From NCBI RefSeq assembly GCF_013387495.1, contig NZ_JABZEE010000053.1:1-64000 (forward strand): a stretch of 64,000 nucleotides of DNA, written 5' to 3'. Of this stretch, positions 44,682 through 54,141 are shown piece by piece (position 1 is the stretch's first letter; every line of letters begins with the position of its first letter). This stretch comes from Streptomyces sp. PKU-EA00015 (GTDB taxonomy: Bacteria > Actinomycetota > Actinomycetes > Streptomycetales > Streptomycetaceae). A program made the position numbers and the translations under genes. The notes below the pieces were generated by a model. It made no database searches and had not been told where the DNA came from. It was given only the letters and a program-made list of their open reading frames with translations.

Positions 44682-46754
44682 TCAGTGCCCGGTTAGGATC
44701 TGCTGGTTCAGCCGGTCCGCCACCCGTTGGGTGCGGATGCAGACCTGGGTGCCCTCAGACCCGCCAGTGATCCCGGTGAACACATCGTCGCCGAGCGGCG
44801 CGAATACCGTGTCGGCGCTGCTTCGCATCCCGATCCGCTCCAGGAACTGGTCGAAGATCACGCCGCGTTGCTCCGGCGCCCGGGCCAGCAGCGCCCGGTT
44901 GGTCTCGAACCCGGGCAACGGCCGGTTGCCGGGAAACGGCGGGCGTTCAGCCAGGAACGCCTCCCACTGCGCCCGGTGGGGGCCACCGCGCCGGACGTCC
45001 ACGATCACGCCGAGGTCTGCCTTGGGCACATCCCAGGTGAGCACGTGCTGCATCCCGCCGCCGCGCTGCGCGCCCCGTCGCAGCCCGTAGACCGCGCCGG
45101 TGTCCTGTTCCAGCGTGAGGTAGAAGCCTTGGCCGAGATCCTGGTGCGCGCCGGCAGCGTGCGTTACGTCGATCCGTCCCCGGTCCAGGGGACCGATTCC
45201 TTGGTAGCCGGTCTGATCGGTGCCGTGGTGCAGCCGGACGCGTTCCTCCGTCGCCAGCCGCCGGGCCTGCGCGCCGGCCCGCCATGCGGCGAATGCCTCG
45301 GCGCCGAGAGCCGTCAGCGCCAGACCGAACGCGACTAGGTCGGCCTCGGCGTTCATCCGGGCGTGCTCGGCACTTCCCGGCGTGACCAGTTCGGTGCCGG
45401 GGCTCACCGCTGCGCCCTCAGCCGCTGCGAGCACTTGGGCCTCGCGGTGGCTGCCATAGGCCTCTACGCCGGCCGCGGTGGCGCCCACGGCGAGCAGCGC
45501 CAGCAGCGAGGCGCCGCTGGTGAACGGCGCGAGCAGGGCCGCGATCTGCTGTACGTTCTGCAATGCGGCCCGGGCCAGGGATCGTTCGATGGCGTGCCCG
45601 ACGGCGGCCGACTCCGCTGCCCGGTGCGCGAAGCCGCCGACCCAGCGGGTGCCGCCGACCGATGCCTGCCCGGCGTAGAGCTGCCGGATCAGTGGTTCCA
45701 GGTCCAGAGGGTCCAGGGCAGCGCCAAGGTTGCCCCGAGTGGTGGCGATGTCGGCCAGGGCCTGGCGCAGCGGCGCAGTCAGCCGGGTACGGGCGGAGCC
45801 GGCGTCGTTGTCGATGACGAAGGCCTCGGTGCGGATGCTGGAGCCTGCCCGGACCAGCCCGTACAGCGCCGGGTTGACGGCGGTCAGCCGCACGATCGCC
45901 TGGCTGGCCGCCTCCCGGCCCTGATGCACGTCCGCGTACGGCACGGTGGGGTGCAGCAGGATGTCGCCGTGCGGCACGTCGGCCGGTTCCTCGGTCAGCT
46001 GCGGCGGCTGGCCGGCCTGGAACGGCACCTGGTACTTGACCGGGCGGCCGGTCCAGTCCGGGTCGACGTCACCGCCGTCGCCGATCCGCCAGCCGACCCG
46101 GGCCTGCCGGGCTGCGTCCTGTGCCCGCTGCAGGTTGGACAGCGCCGCGGCGGCCGCCTGCAGTCCGGCGATCCGCCCGGCCTGCTCCCCGGTCGGTGGC
46201 CTCAGGTCCGGGCCGAGTGCGCTGAGTTCCCGATTCACCAGGTCCTCGTTGACCCGTAGGTAGTGCTGGCCGAGCGCGGTGATGTCGGCCCGGAACTGGT
46301 TCTGCAGGTCCCGGTAAGGCCGGATCCCGATCAGGTGCGCACCGCGCCGGATGCAGGTGCCCCAGAGCTGCGGGTTGGCGTCCGCGAACCGGACCAGCCC
46401 GGCCGCGTCCAGGCTGCCCCAAATTCGCTCCAAGGCGGCCTCGTCGCTCGGACCGACCCAGGTCTGGTTCAGCACCACGTTGATCAGCCGCAGCCGCTCC
46501 GCATCGTCGATCCCAGCGAAGCTGGTGATCGCCGCGACAGCACCAGGGGTTCGGGCGTCGCGCTGCACCGGCAAGATCCCATCCGGCTGTCCGGCCATCA
46601 GCGCGGCCACACTGCGGTTGCCGACCAGCCGCTGCAGCCGGGTGACCAACTGACGGTCGCAAACACCAGAGTCGGTCGGGCGGGCGGGCTCTGAAGTGCA
46701 GGTGGACCTCGGTCGGCCACTGGGCTGCTCTCGATCGACCTCACGTGGGCTCAA
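44682..46754 (-). CDS. Putative contractile-injection-system effector with ADP-ribosyltransferase toxin domain
   Basis: 690 aa from TTG 46754. Residues about 36-66 contain LQRLVGNRSVAALM and LPVQRD, the N-terminal signature of actinobacterial extracellular contractile injection system cargo. A long helical middle has two hydrophobic stretches near 405-480 (LLAPFTSGASLLALLAVGA). From about residue 500, VRLHHGTDQTGYQGI and DLGQGFYLTLEQDTGAVYG resemble the DUF3990 ADP-ribosyltransferase-like fold. The protein is probably a toxin loaded in a phage-tail-like particle. No sheath, tube or baseplate genes and no immunity gene are in the window. Confidence 0.7.
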   Translation of the reverse strand: MSPREVDREQPSGRPRSTCTSEPARPTDSGVCDRQLVTRLQRLVGNRSVAALMAGQPDGILPVQRDARTPGAVAAITSFAGIDDAERLRLINVVLNQTWVGPSDEAALERIWGSLDAAGLVRFADANPQLWGTCIRRGAHLIGIRPYRDLQNQFRADITALGQHYLRVNEDLVNRELSALGPDLRPPTGEQAGRIAGLQAAAAALSNLQRAQDAARQARVGWRIGDGGDVDPDWTGRPVKYQVPFQAGQPPQLTEEPADVPHGDILLHPTVPYADVHQGREAASQAIVRLTAVNPALYGLVRAGSSIRTEAFVIDNDAGSARTRLTAPLRQALADIATTRGNLGAALDPLDLEPLIRQLYAGQASVGGTRWVGGFAHRAAESAAVGHAIERSLARAALQNVQQIAALLAPFTSGASLLALLAVGATAAGVEAYGSHREAQVLAAAEGAAVSPGTELVTPGSAEHARMNAEADLVAFGLALTALGAEAFAAWRAGAQARRLATEERVRLHHGTDQTGYQGIGPLDRGRIDVTHAAGAHQDLGQGFYLTLEQDTGAVYGLRRGAQRGGGMQHVLTWDVPKADLGVIVDVRRGGPHRAQWEAFLAERPPFPGNRPLPGFETNRALLARAPEQRGVIFDQFLERIGMRSSADTVFAPLGDDVFTGITGGSEGTQVCIRTQRVADRLNQQILTGH

Positions 46755-47214
46755 TCCCGGACCCCCTTACTCGGAATCACTCTATCCCCGGCGGCCGCGC
46801 ATAATCAGGCAGTCGTTTCATCGCCGGACCGATCAAGTAGGCGCCTGCTTGCTGTGCGGATGTGATCTCAGCGCGACACTGGGGAGTCCTCGGCCGTACC
46901 CCGCCCGCCAAAGCTCGGTATGACCTTCGGGCTCCCCTTTACGTGCCGGGGCCACGATGGTCGGGCGGAGAGTACGTGTCCTGGCTTTGACCGCCACCCC
47001 CCGCGAAGAAGTCCAGCATGCCGAATGCACCGGCAGGTGACCGTGGATGCTCCGCTGCGCATCCTGCACCCACCTCTGGCGGGAAAGCCGATCCGGCACT
47101 TCCAGGAGTCACACGAAGAGCCCCGCGATCAAGAACTGAGCCGACACCACCCATGCCGCACAACGCACCCTGCAGCGCCCCTCCGGAGTCTGGCCAGGGC
47201 GCTGCACTGCACCT
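46755..47214. other. Intergenic stretch, no gene seen
   Basis: About 460 nt between the effector gene and the Pycsar-like fragment. No supported gene. Confidence 0.4.
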
Positions 47215-47565
47215 TCAGGCTGCGAGGCCGGCAAGGAAGACGAAGCCACCGCCCACCGCAGCAAGCAAGAAGGAGAGCTGCACGAAGCGGTGCTTGCGCC
47301 ACGCGATCTTGCTCATGTTGATGAGCTGATTCGACAGCACGGGAAGGATGTCCTGCTGCTGGAGGGCGGCCTCGAGATCTGTCGGCTTCCAGAACTGCAA
47401 GTGGCCGAAGTAGATGAAGGACTGGCCGGCCTCCTGTTCCAGAGCCGAGCGGGAGCGGAGCCGGGGGACGACCACGAGGATGGCCAGGACGGCTCCGGCG
47501 AGGATCAGCACCCGCCCCAAGGTGAAACGCCCGGTCAAGCTCGGCATCCTCGTGGAGATCGACAC
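47215..47565 (-). CDS. Pycsar effector (PycTM)-like membrane protein, N-terminally truncated
   Basis: 116 aa. One membrane helix (VLILAGAVLAILVVV) is followed by FIYFGHLQFWKPTDLEAAL, NQLINMSKIAWRKHRFVQLS and a final helix (FLLAAVGGGFVFLAGLAA). This is the second half of the PycTM domain, the membrane effector of the cyclic-nucleotide Pycsar antiphage system. Full-length members carry about 80 more N-terminal residues with another helix. No uridylate or cytidylate cyclase gene is nearby, so this is probably a remnant or an orphan. Confidence 0.65.
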   Translation of the reverse strand: MSISTRMPSLTGRFTLGRVLILAGAVLAILVVVPRLRSRSALEQEAGQSFIYFGHLQFWKPTDLEAALQQQDILPVLSNQLINMSKIAWRKHRFVQLSFLLAAVGGGFVFLAGLAA

Positions 47566-47806
47566 TGGCAGCTTCGTCAGGAAGCAGTAATCCGACCAAG
47601 GCCCGCGACCAGCAGCCCTGCCCCAACGTCACCTCGAAACGAACCGTCCTCTCACAGGCACAGGCCGCCCGCGTCGTGGAGGACATGCGACGGCCGGGGC
47701 GCGGCCGTGTCCGGAACTCCCTGGTGCTCGGCTCCTGATGGATGATCACATGGTCTTCACACCGCATCGGTGGCACGAACCGACGACAACGAAAGCGAGT
47801 TCACCC

Positions 47807-48496
47807 ATGGCAGTGGGACGAAGAGTGTTCCTCGGTGCCTTCACCGCGGGCGCGGTCACCGTCGCCGCGGGCTCGGAGGCCGCGGCCGCCGACAGCGAGT
47901 ACACCCTGTACACCTCGCCGGCCCAGTTCTACGGGGCGTCGACGACGGCGCACACCGTCACCATCAACCACAAGGCTCCTTCCGGGGACACCGCGGCGCT
48001 GAACGTCACGTCCGACAACCCGGCCACCTCGGCCATGTACCTGACCGGCGTGGAGACCTCGCGCGGCACACTGAAGATCTCCCACAAGGGATACGCCGAC
48101 GGCTCGGACCCCGGGGCCTCCGGTCTCTCGATCGACCTCAGGACCGCCGGGACCGCCGCGCAGGGCATCTTCGTCACCGCGACCGACGGTCCGACCAAGG
48201 GTGCCCTGATCGTCCTGCGGAACAACCCGGGGGTGGAGGACCTCGTCGTCAAGGGCACGGGCCGGACCGGCATCGGCATCGCCCGCGGCGCCACGCCCCA
48301 GTCCCAGCTCCACGTGGTCGCGGCGGTCGACGCCCCGTCCGCCATCCTCGCCGAGGGCGCAGTGCGGCTCGCCAACGTCCCCGCCGCACCGACCAACGCG
48401 CCCGCCGCGGTCGGCGGCGGCTCCCTCTTCTCCCAGGACGGCAAGCTGTTCTGGAAGGGCGGCAACGGCACCGTCACCGAAGTCGCGCCGGCGTAA
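47807..48496 (+). CDS. Tat-secreted hyaluronidase-like (HylP-type) protein
   Basis: 229 aa from ATG 47807, with GAAAGCGAG 7 nt upstream; an in-frame start at 47738 would lengthen the leader. The leader GRRVFLGAFTAGAVTVAAG is a twin-arginine signal ending in an AAA-type site. The mature part (SDNPATSAMYLTGVETSRG, GLSIDLRTAGTAAQGIFVTA, GTGRTGIGIARGATP) has the repetitive beta pattern of phage-type hyaluronate lyases and of small secreted Streptomyces hyaluronidases. It should be exported folded and cleave hyaluronan-like polymers or act as a trimeric spike-like protein. Confidence 0.78.
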   Translation: MAVGRRVFLGAFTAGAVTVAAGSEAAAADSEYTLYTSPAQFYGASTTAHTVTINHKAPSGDTAALNVTSDNPATSAMYLTGVETSRGTLKISHKGYADGSDPGASGLSIDLRTAGTAAQGIFVTATDGPTKGALIVLRNNPGVEDLVVKGTGRTGIGIARGATPQSQLHVVAAVDAPSAILAEGAVRLANVPAAPTNAPAAVGGGSLFSQDGKLFWKGGNGTVTEVAPA

Positions 48497-48509
48497 GGGG
48501 AGGACGAGA

Positions 48510-48671
48510 GTGCAACTGACCCCCGAGGAGCTGATCTCCGAGTTCCACGACGCCGTCATGGAGCTGTACTTCGCCCGCAAGCGCATCGCCCACCTGGAGG
48601 CGGAGAACGCCGAGTTGAGGGCACGGCTGGAAGCGGCGGAGACGAAGTCCGGCACGGACCCGGCCGCCTGA
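48510..48671 (+). CDS. 53-aa coiled-coil protein
   Basis: GTG 48510 follows GGGGAGGA at a normal distance, 13 nt after the hyaluronidase stop. The product (MQLTPEELISEFHDAVMELY, then KRIAHLEAENAELRARLEAA) is one amphipathic helix with leucines in heptad spacing, so a dimeric or trimeric coiled coil is likely. The codons show normal third-position GC bias. It could be a trimerisation or assembly partner of the secreted protein; there is no export signal. Confidence 0.7.
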   Translation: MQLTPEELISEFHDAVMELYFARKRIAHLEAENAELRARLEAAETKSGTDPAA

Positions 48672-48723
48672 GCGGTACCGGTCCGAAAGCCGGCGGCGTG
48701 AGAAAGCCGGCCGCATGAGAAAG

Positions 48724-48753
48724 AGGGCCTCCGCCACACGGCGGAGGCCCTCC
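48724..48753 (+). terminator. Rho-independent-type hairpin terminator
   Basis: A perfect 13-bp stem (GAGGGCCTCCGCC / GGCGGAGGCCCTC) with an ACAC loop, 52 nt after the small coiled-coil gene. It probably ends the hyaluronidase operon. Confidence 0.85.
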
Positions 48754-48814
48754 TCAGCTGCGTACGGCCGTTACGCCGGAACCGACGCCACGCCCGGAGG
48801 AACTTCTTGCCGTT

Positions 48815-49271
48815 CACCCGCCGACCGCCGCAAGGCCCTGCTGGAGGCCGCCACGGCCTCTTTCGCCCGCCGAGGCGGCGGCGGTGCGATCCAGTCGATC
48901 AAGGACAAGGTGAAGACAGAACACGCAGATCAGACCTGCACAGGGACTTGGACGAGCTGCTGGCCAGCCTCAACCGCACCTTGCGCGGGTGGGCGAACTA
49001 CTTCCGGCACGGGGTGTCGAAGGCGGTATTCAGCACGGTCGATGACCACGCGTGGCATCGCATCGTCCGCTGGATCTTCCACAAGCACTCCCGGCTCAGC
49101 TGGAGGGAACTGCGCCGTCGGTTCTGCCGACCGGGCCGTTGGAAGCTCATCTACGACGGAGTCGAGTTCACCGGCGCGCCCAGTGTCAAAGTGATCCGCT
49201 ACCGCTACCGCGGCAGCAACATCCCGACTCCGTGGACACCACGACCGGCAGTCGCCAGTACCGGCGACTGA
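48815..49271 (+). pseudogene. Group II intron maturase fragment inserted in a TetR-like remnant
   Basis: The first part (DRRKALLEAATASFARRG) looks like the start of a TetR-family gene. It passes into AIQSIKDKVKT and, after a frame change near 48920, RSDLHRDLDELLASLNRTLR, GWANYFRHGVSKAVFSTVDD and WKLIYDGVEFTGAPSVKVIR. The second part is the C-terminal maturase (GIIM) domain of a group II intron reverse transcriptase. The reverse transcriptase domain itself is missing. Confidence 0.75.
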
Positions 49272-49424
49272 CCATCGGCCAAGGCACGTGGAGCGCCCGT
49301 TGCGTGGAGACACGCACGGCGGGTGCGGCGGGCGGGTCGGGGAAACGGGCTGGTCGCAAGGCCAGTACCGCGCCCCGGCCCGACCCAACCCAGCCGCAAA
49401 CGGCGGTGATCAGTCCTCTGACGG

Positions 49425-50164
49425 TCATTCCCCGGAGACCTTCTCCAGCTTATTGATCTGCTCGGTCACCAGGCTGTCCGGCAACTCGACGGACGCGCCG
49501 GTGCCACTGGCGGTGAGGAACAGCACGATGGTGGCACCGCTGCGTACGACCGCGATGGGTTCCGGCGATTCGCCCTTGGTTGTCAGCTGGAAGGCCACCG
49601 CGTCGTCGCCCGCGTCGGGGCGGTGATGGCTTTGACGACGGTGCGGGCGGGCACACCGCCGTCATAGGAGGTGCACCTTTTGAGAGAGGTACGGAGGTCG
49701 GAGAGAATGCGCTCGGCGTCGGACTGCTCGTATGCCATGAGGCCAATGGTGGTGGCGGAGCCGGCCGAGGGGCCGGAGGTTGCGTAGGCCAGCTTGCCGA
49801 CAACGGCTTGGGGAGACGGGTCGAGGTCGGCGACACGAACGTTCTCGACCGGCTGGCAGACGGCAGGTTCAGCGATGGAGCCGCCGTCGGGCTTCGCGGG
49901 CGGCCAGTCGGTGATCTGGAAGCCGTCCGCGTCAGCGCCGGAGAGTGCGGCGGACGTCAACCGGTCGGTGCTGAGGGCGTCGGCGGGGGCCTGGGTCTGA
50001 GTCTGCTTGGTCGTCGCGGATGCCTGCGGGGAGGAAGGGTTGCTCTTCGCACCGGTGCCGCCGTTGCTGGTCCCGCCGCTGCCGCATCCGGTCAGGAGAG
50101 CCGCTGTGAAGAGCACTGACATCGTCGCCTTGACCCGCACTTGCTGACTCCCAACTCTCGGCAT
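49425..50164 (-). pseudogene. Secreted lipoprotein gene with a frameshift
   Basis: From ATG 50164 the product has a signal (MSVLFTAALLTGC) with an LLTGC lipobox, a Ser/Thr/Gln-rich linker and a soluble domain (SGADADGFQITDWPP, AYEQSDAERILSDLRTSLKR). The frame breaks near 49615-49625 and continues as FQLTTKGESPEPIAVVRSGA and LPDSLVTEQINKLEKVSGE to a stop at 49425. A one-base loss or two-base gain would explain it. The rest is well conserved in codon bias, so the change is recent or a sequencing error. Family function unknown. Confidence 0.72.
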
Positions 50165-50213
50165 TCGTTGGTTCGATCTTTCCGGGCGGGGAGTCGTGGG
50201 GGTATCGGTGAGA

Positions 50214-52447
50214 CTACGTAATCTCGTCGCGGAGTTCGGCGCGGGCGCGGAGTTCGGCGAGGGCGGCCCGGGACGTGACACCGGTCTTGCGGTAGATGCG
50301 GGCGAGATGGGTCTCGACCGTACGGGGGCTGAGATAGAGCCTGGTGGCGATGGCGGGGGTGGTGAGGCCTTCGGTGACCATGGCGGTGATCTCGCGTTCG
50401 CGCGGGGACAGGGACACGACGCCCGGCCGGTCGCCTGCGGCGGCGGACATGGCGGCGCTGACCTCGTCCGCCAGGTTGACCAGCTGATGGGCCCCGCCTG
50501 CCACGGCAAGGTGCCGGGCGCGCTCCCACATGACGCGGGCGCGCTCCGGGTGGCCGGTGGCCGCTGCCAGGGGGGCGGCGAGCAGCAGGGTGCGCGCCTC
50601 CCAGAGCGCCGATCCGCCACGGGCCGTCTCGGCCACCGCGAGGTCGGCCAGCTCGGCCGCCGCCGCCGTGTCACCGTGGCCGAGCGCGACATGGGCGGCG
50701 CTGCGCAGGGCGGAGGCTCGCTGCGCAGGCAGTCCCAACTGCTCGGCCTCCTTCCGGGCACGTTCCGCCCAGGGCACGGCTGCGGCCGGGTCACCCAAGA
50801 CGACCGTGGAAGCCACCAGCGCCTCGATGAACAGCGGTCGCATGGACGGCTGGAGTCGGTTCAGGTCGTCGCCGCCCGCACGCAGCAGGGCCGCCCGTGT
50901 GCGCGCGGGATCGCCGACGTGGATCGCCGCGTAGCCGAGCAGGCACCAGGCGATGGACGCCCACCAACTGGTGCTCGTTCCGGCCGCCGTAACCGCTTCC
51001 TCGGCCACCGCCAGTCCTGCCCGGTCGCCGGGCGGGAGGGTGTGGACCAGGGCATGGGCTTTCTTGGACAGGACCAGTGCCAGCAGTTCGTCGCTGCCGA
51101 TGCCACGGGCGATGGTCTCGGCTTCGTCTGTGAGTTCTACCGCCGAGGTGAGTCGGAGGGTCTGGATGTGGACATGCGCCTTGCACAGCAGCAGGTGCGG
51201 CAGGACGTGGAGTTGGCCACCGCGCCGGGCGATGGCCAGGCCTCTGTCGGCGTGCCGTTCCGCGTCGGCGTACCGTTCCAGGAAGGTCTCCGCCCAGCCG
51301 AGGCGGGCCAGTGGCTCGCACAGGCCCGCGAGATCGTGGTCAGTCAGTGCGTCGACGAGCGCCGCCGCGCGATCGGTGACGTCCCGGGCGGCCGGCATGA
51401 CGCCGTCGTGCGCCTCCCCGAGGGCCGCGACCGCGAGGGCGCCCGCCTCAGCAACCTCGTCGCCCAGCGACCTGGCCAGCTCGAGGGCGCGGAACAGGTC
51501 GGGACGCACCTCCCGGTAGTCGGTGGCGTGCGGCGCGGAGGAGCCCAGTTCAAGACCGAGTTCGATGGCCTGGGCCGGGGATGGACCGGGCGTACGGGAG
51601 AGTTCGCGGCGGAGCAGCGCGACCGCCTCTGTGTAGCGGCCGAGATGACGCTCCATCACAGCGCAAAGCGTCACGGCGGAAGCCCGTAAACCGGCAGCAC
51701 CCGCGTCGCCCGGCGGTGACATGGCAATCACCTCGTGCAGCAGGTCCCGGCTTTCGCGCAGGCCTCCGCAGACACCCAGCGCACGCGCCCTCCACAGCAT
51801 CAGCTCACGCCGCCGCGCGGCGTACTCCGGTGTGTCCGGCAGATGCCGGAGCGCCACCTTCAGCCAGTGGGCGCAACTCGCGGGGGCGGTGGCGGCGGAT
51901 CTGTCGGCCGCCTCGGCAAGTACGGCTACGGCCTCCGGGTCCCATCCGGTCAGCGACCGTTCGACGTGGTGGGCGCGTTCGGCGGCGGACGCCCCGGCTT
52001 CGGCCAGTCCGGCCGCGGCGAGGCGGTGCATCCGGGTCCGCAGGCCGGGGTCCATGCTCTCGTGCACAACGGCCCGCAGCACCGGGTGGCGCAGTGTCCA
52101 CCGCCCGCCGTGGCCGGGGCGCAGCAGATCGCGGCCGGCCAGCACCGCCAGGTCGGCGTCAAGTCCGTCGGCGTCGGACTCTTCCCGGCCGGTCACTACG
52201 GCGAGCAGGGCTGAAGTGGCATGGTGACCGAGGACGGCCACCGCCTCGGCGGTACGGCGCTGTGCGGCGGTCAGTTCATGCCCCGGTCCTCGGCCCGCCG
52301 GCAGAACTCGGCCATGATTCGGCTCTTGCCGATCCCCGCAGCCCCCGTGAGGTCGACCAGCGACGGCCCGCCGCCACTCCCGGGCACCCGGTCGAGCACC
52401 GCCTCCAGGCGAGACAGCTCTGCCGCCCGGCTCACCAGCGGAGTCAT
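50214..52447 (-). pseudogene. LAL-type LuxR regulator with internal out-of-frame deletion
   Basis: From ATG 52447 the gene encodes MTPLVSRAAELSRLEAVLD and the Walker A motif GAAGIGKS, but the frame stops at 52271 (EDRGMN). The text resumes one frame over (HELTAAQRRTAEAVAVLGH) and then runs through a long helical-repeat region to a LuxR helix-turn-helix at the end (LSPREREITAMVTEGL, YLSPRTVETHLARIY). Most of the AAA ATPase domain, usually 200-300 residues, is missing at the junction near 52270. The C-terminal 675 aa could still be made from a GTG near 52241. Confidence 0.8.
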
Positions 52448-52511
52448 GCCGCCCACACCATCACGTCCCCCGCGCGTACCGCACTTGGCTGTTGGAGAGT
52501 TTACGTACACC

Positions 52512-52643
52512 TATCTTGCCGACTCCGGGCGGACCGAGCAGGGCCGCGAACGAAAAGTCGTACTCGTCCAGCGTCTTGTGGTGCGGGAGCCTCGACAGCC
52601 GCAGGGCCTGGCGGAAGCGCCTGTCATCGCGCACGGCCACCCT
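52512..52643 (-). pseudogene. IS21 helper ATPase (IstB) fragment
   Basis: RFRQALRLSRLPHHKTLDEY directly followed by the P-loop text ALLGPPGVGK is IstB sequence. The stretch normally between these two elements is deleted and nothing follows the P-loop. Confidence 0.75.
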
Positions 52644-52769
52644 GGCGGAGGTCGGCGACGACCGAACCCGCTTCGCGAGCGCTGCTCTTCCACTGCCTTC
52701 AGAACGGCCAGATCTCCGACGAGACGACCGCCTTCCCGAACCAGCTGACAGCACAACTGACTGCTGCAG

Positions 52770-52890
52770 CAGCTTGACGCTTATCCGCGTGGGAGGCCTT
52801 GTCGGCGGCCACGGTGTCAGGGCGGGTCCGGGGCCGGCCGACCGGACCGCGGACCTTGATGTGCTCTAGGACGGCGGTGGAGCGGGGACT
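52770..52890 (-). pseudogene. IS5-family transposase scrap
   Basis: HIKVRGPVGRPRTRPDTVAA followed by DKAS is the catalytic-Asp region of IS5-group transposases. The rest is absent. Confidence 0.6.
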
Positions 52891-52924
52891 GTCAGCGGCC
52901 TGGCCAGATGTTGCCCCCTGCCCG

Positions 52925-53275
52925 CCCGGATCGCCGAGCGCCTGAACCAGAGCGGCCCGACGGTCAGCCACGGTGGCGCGGACGGAGCGGGACGGTCTGG
53001 TGTCCGTCGCCGGCGACCGGCACTTGGAGCTGACGGGCGAGGGCCGCCACCTGGCGACACGCGTGATGCGCAAGCGCCGTCTCGCGGAGGGCCTGCTCGT
53101 CGACGTACATCGGCCTGGAGTGGGAGAACGTTCACGCCGCGGCCTGCCGCTGAGAGCACGTGATGAGTGAGGCCGTCGAACGCCGCGTCCTGGACGCTGC
53201 GGCACCCGACGCAGTCGCCCGACGGCAACCCGATCCCCGGCCTGGAGAAGCTCGGCGGTCCCGTCCACCGGTAAC
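52925..53275 (+). pseudogene. IdeR/DtxR-type metal-dependent repressor, multiply frameshifted
   Basis: Segments across frames: RIAERLNQSGPTVS, then ERDGLVSVAGDRHLELTGEG, RRLAEGLLVDV, IGLEWENVHAAACR, HVMSEAVERRVLDA and NPIPGLEKLG. In order, these represent the DNA-binding and dimerisation domains of an iron-dependent repressor of the IdeR/DmdR family. At least three frame changes destroy the gene. Confidence 0.8.
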
Positions 53276-53350
53276 GGCCGAGCAGAACCCTCCCTCGATC
53301 CCCATCCACAGCAGGAAATCCATTTCACGCTCGTCACGAACAGGGCGCTC

Positions 53351-53372
53351 TTCTAGAAAACTTCTCTACTTC
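53351..53372. promoter_or_regulatory. Operator-like site upstream of the TetR gene
   Basis: The core TTCTAGAAAA followed by a TTCTCTA half-site lies 45-65 nt before the TetR start. The reverse complement of the region before the SDR gene (54985-55007) shows the same TTCTAGAAAA core with a following TTTTCTAAG. Both contain the palindrome TTCTAGAA. Confidence 0.6.
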
Positions 53373-53415
53373 AGGTGCATTAGGGTGTCTGGCATGACGT
53401 CAACGAGACCGAACC

Positions 53416-54018
53416 ATGTCTCCTAAGCAGCAGCGAGGCGAGGTCACCGTCGACCGTCTCTTGACGGCCGCCCTCGAGGTGTACGCCTCATCGGGTCAGC
53501 AGGGGTTCACGGTGAACGCGGTCACCGAGGCCAGCGGCGTCAGCCTCGGCAGCCTCTACCACCATTTCGGCAGTTTCGACGGTCTCGCAGCAGCCCTTTA
53601 CATCAGGTGCATGGAGGAGTTGTTCGACGAGTTGACTGCTGCCGTGACCCGTACTCGCACGGCCCACACCGGTGTCCGCGCGCTCGTCAGGGCCTACCTG
53701 CGCTTCACCGAGGAGCGGCCCGCCGCCGCGCTCTTCATCCACGCCTCCGCGTACTCCGGATATCTCGCGGCTCACGCCGACCGAATCCGCGCCGCCAAGG
53801 CCGTCATGCTGGGAGGCATCGTGGACTGGATGCGGCCACGGATCGAAGCCGGCGAGATCCTGCCCACTCCCGAGCCTCTGATCGAGGCCCTGGTCATCGG
53901 ACCGGTTGCCGAGACTGCGCGTCGCTGGCTGTCCAACACGTACGACATCGACCTCGCCCAGGCAGCGCGGATCCTTCCCGACCGGATCTGGCGGTCCCTG
54001 CGACCGGACTTGGAATAG
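53416..54018 (+). CDS. TetR-family regulator
   Basis: 200 aa. The helix-turn-helix reads LLTAALEVYASSGQQGFTVN and EASGVSLGSLYHHFGSFDGL. The C-terminal half is a generic TetR ligand domain (RALVRAYLRFTEERPAAALF). It converges on an SDR gene; both promoters carry the same TTCTAGAAAA site, so it probably represses itself and the SDR gene. Confidence 0.87.
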   Translation: MSPKQQRGEVTVDRLLTAALEVYASSGQQGFTVNAVTEASGVSLGSLYHHFGSFDGLAAALYIRCMEELFDELTAAVTRTRTAHTGVRALVRAYLRFTEERPAAALFIHASAYSGYLAAHADRIRAAKAVMLGGIVDWMRPRIEAGEILPTPEPLIEALVIGPVAETARRWLSNTYDIDLAQAARILPDRIWRSLRPDLE

Positions 54019-54141
54019 GTCTCTTCGTGGCGGACGCGATCTCTCCCCCCAGTAGGGTTCGACAGACCAGCATCCTGCTTCATATACGCCCCCCATCGGG
54101 CCACCCCGCCCAACCGGCGAGCGGAACCCAGTGACCGCTGT

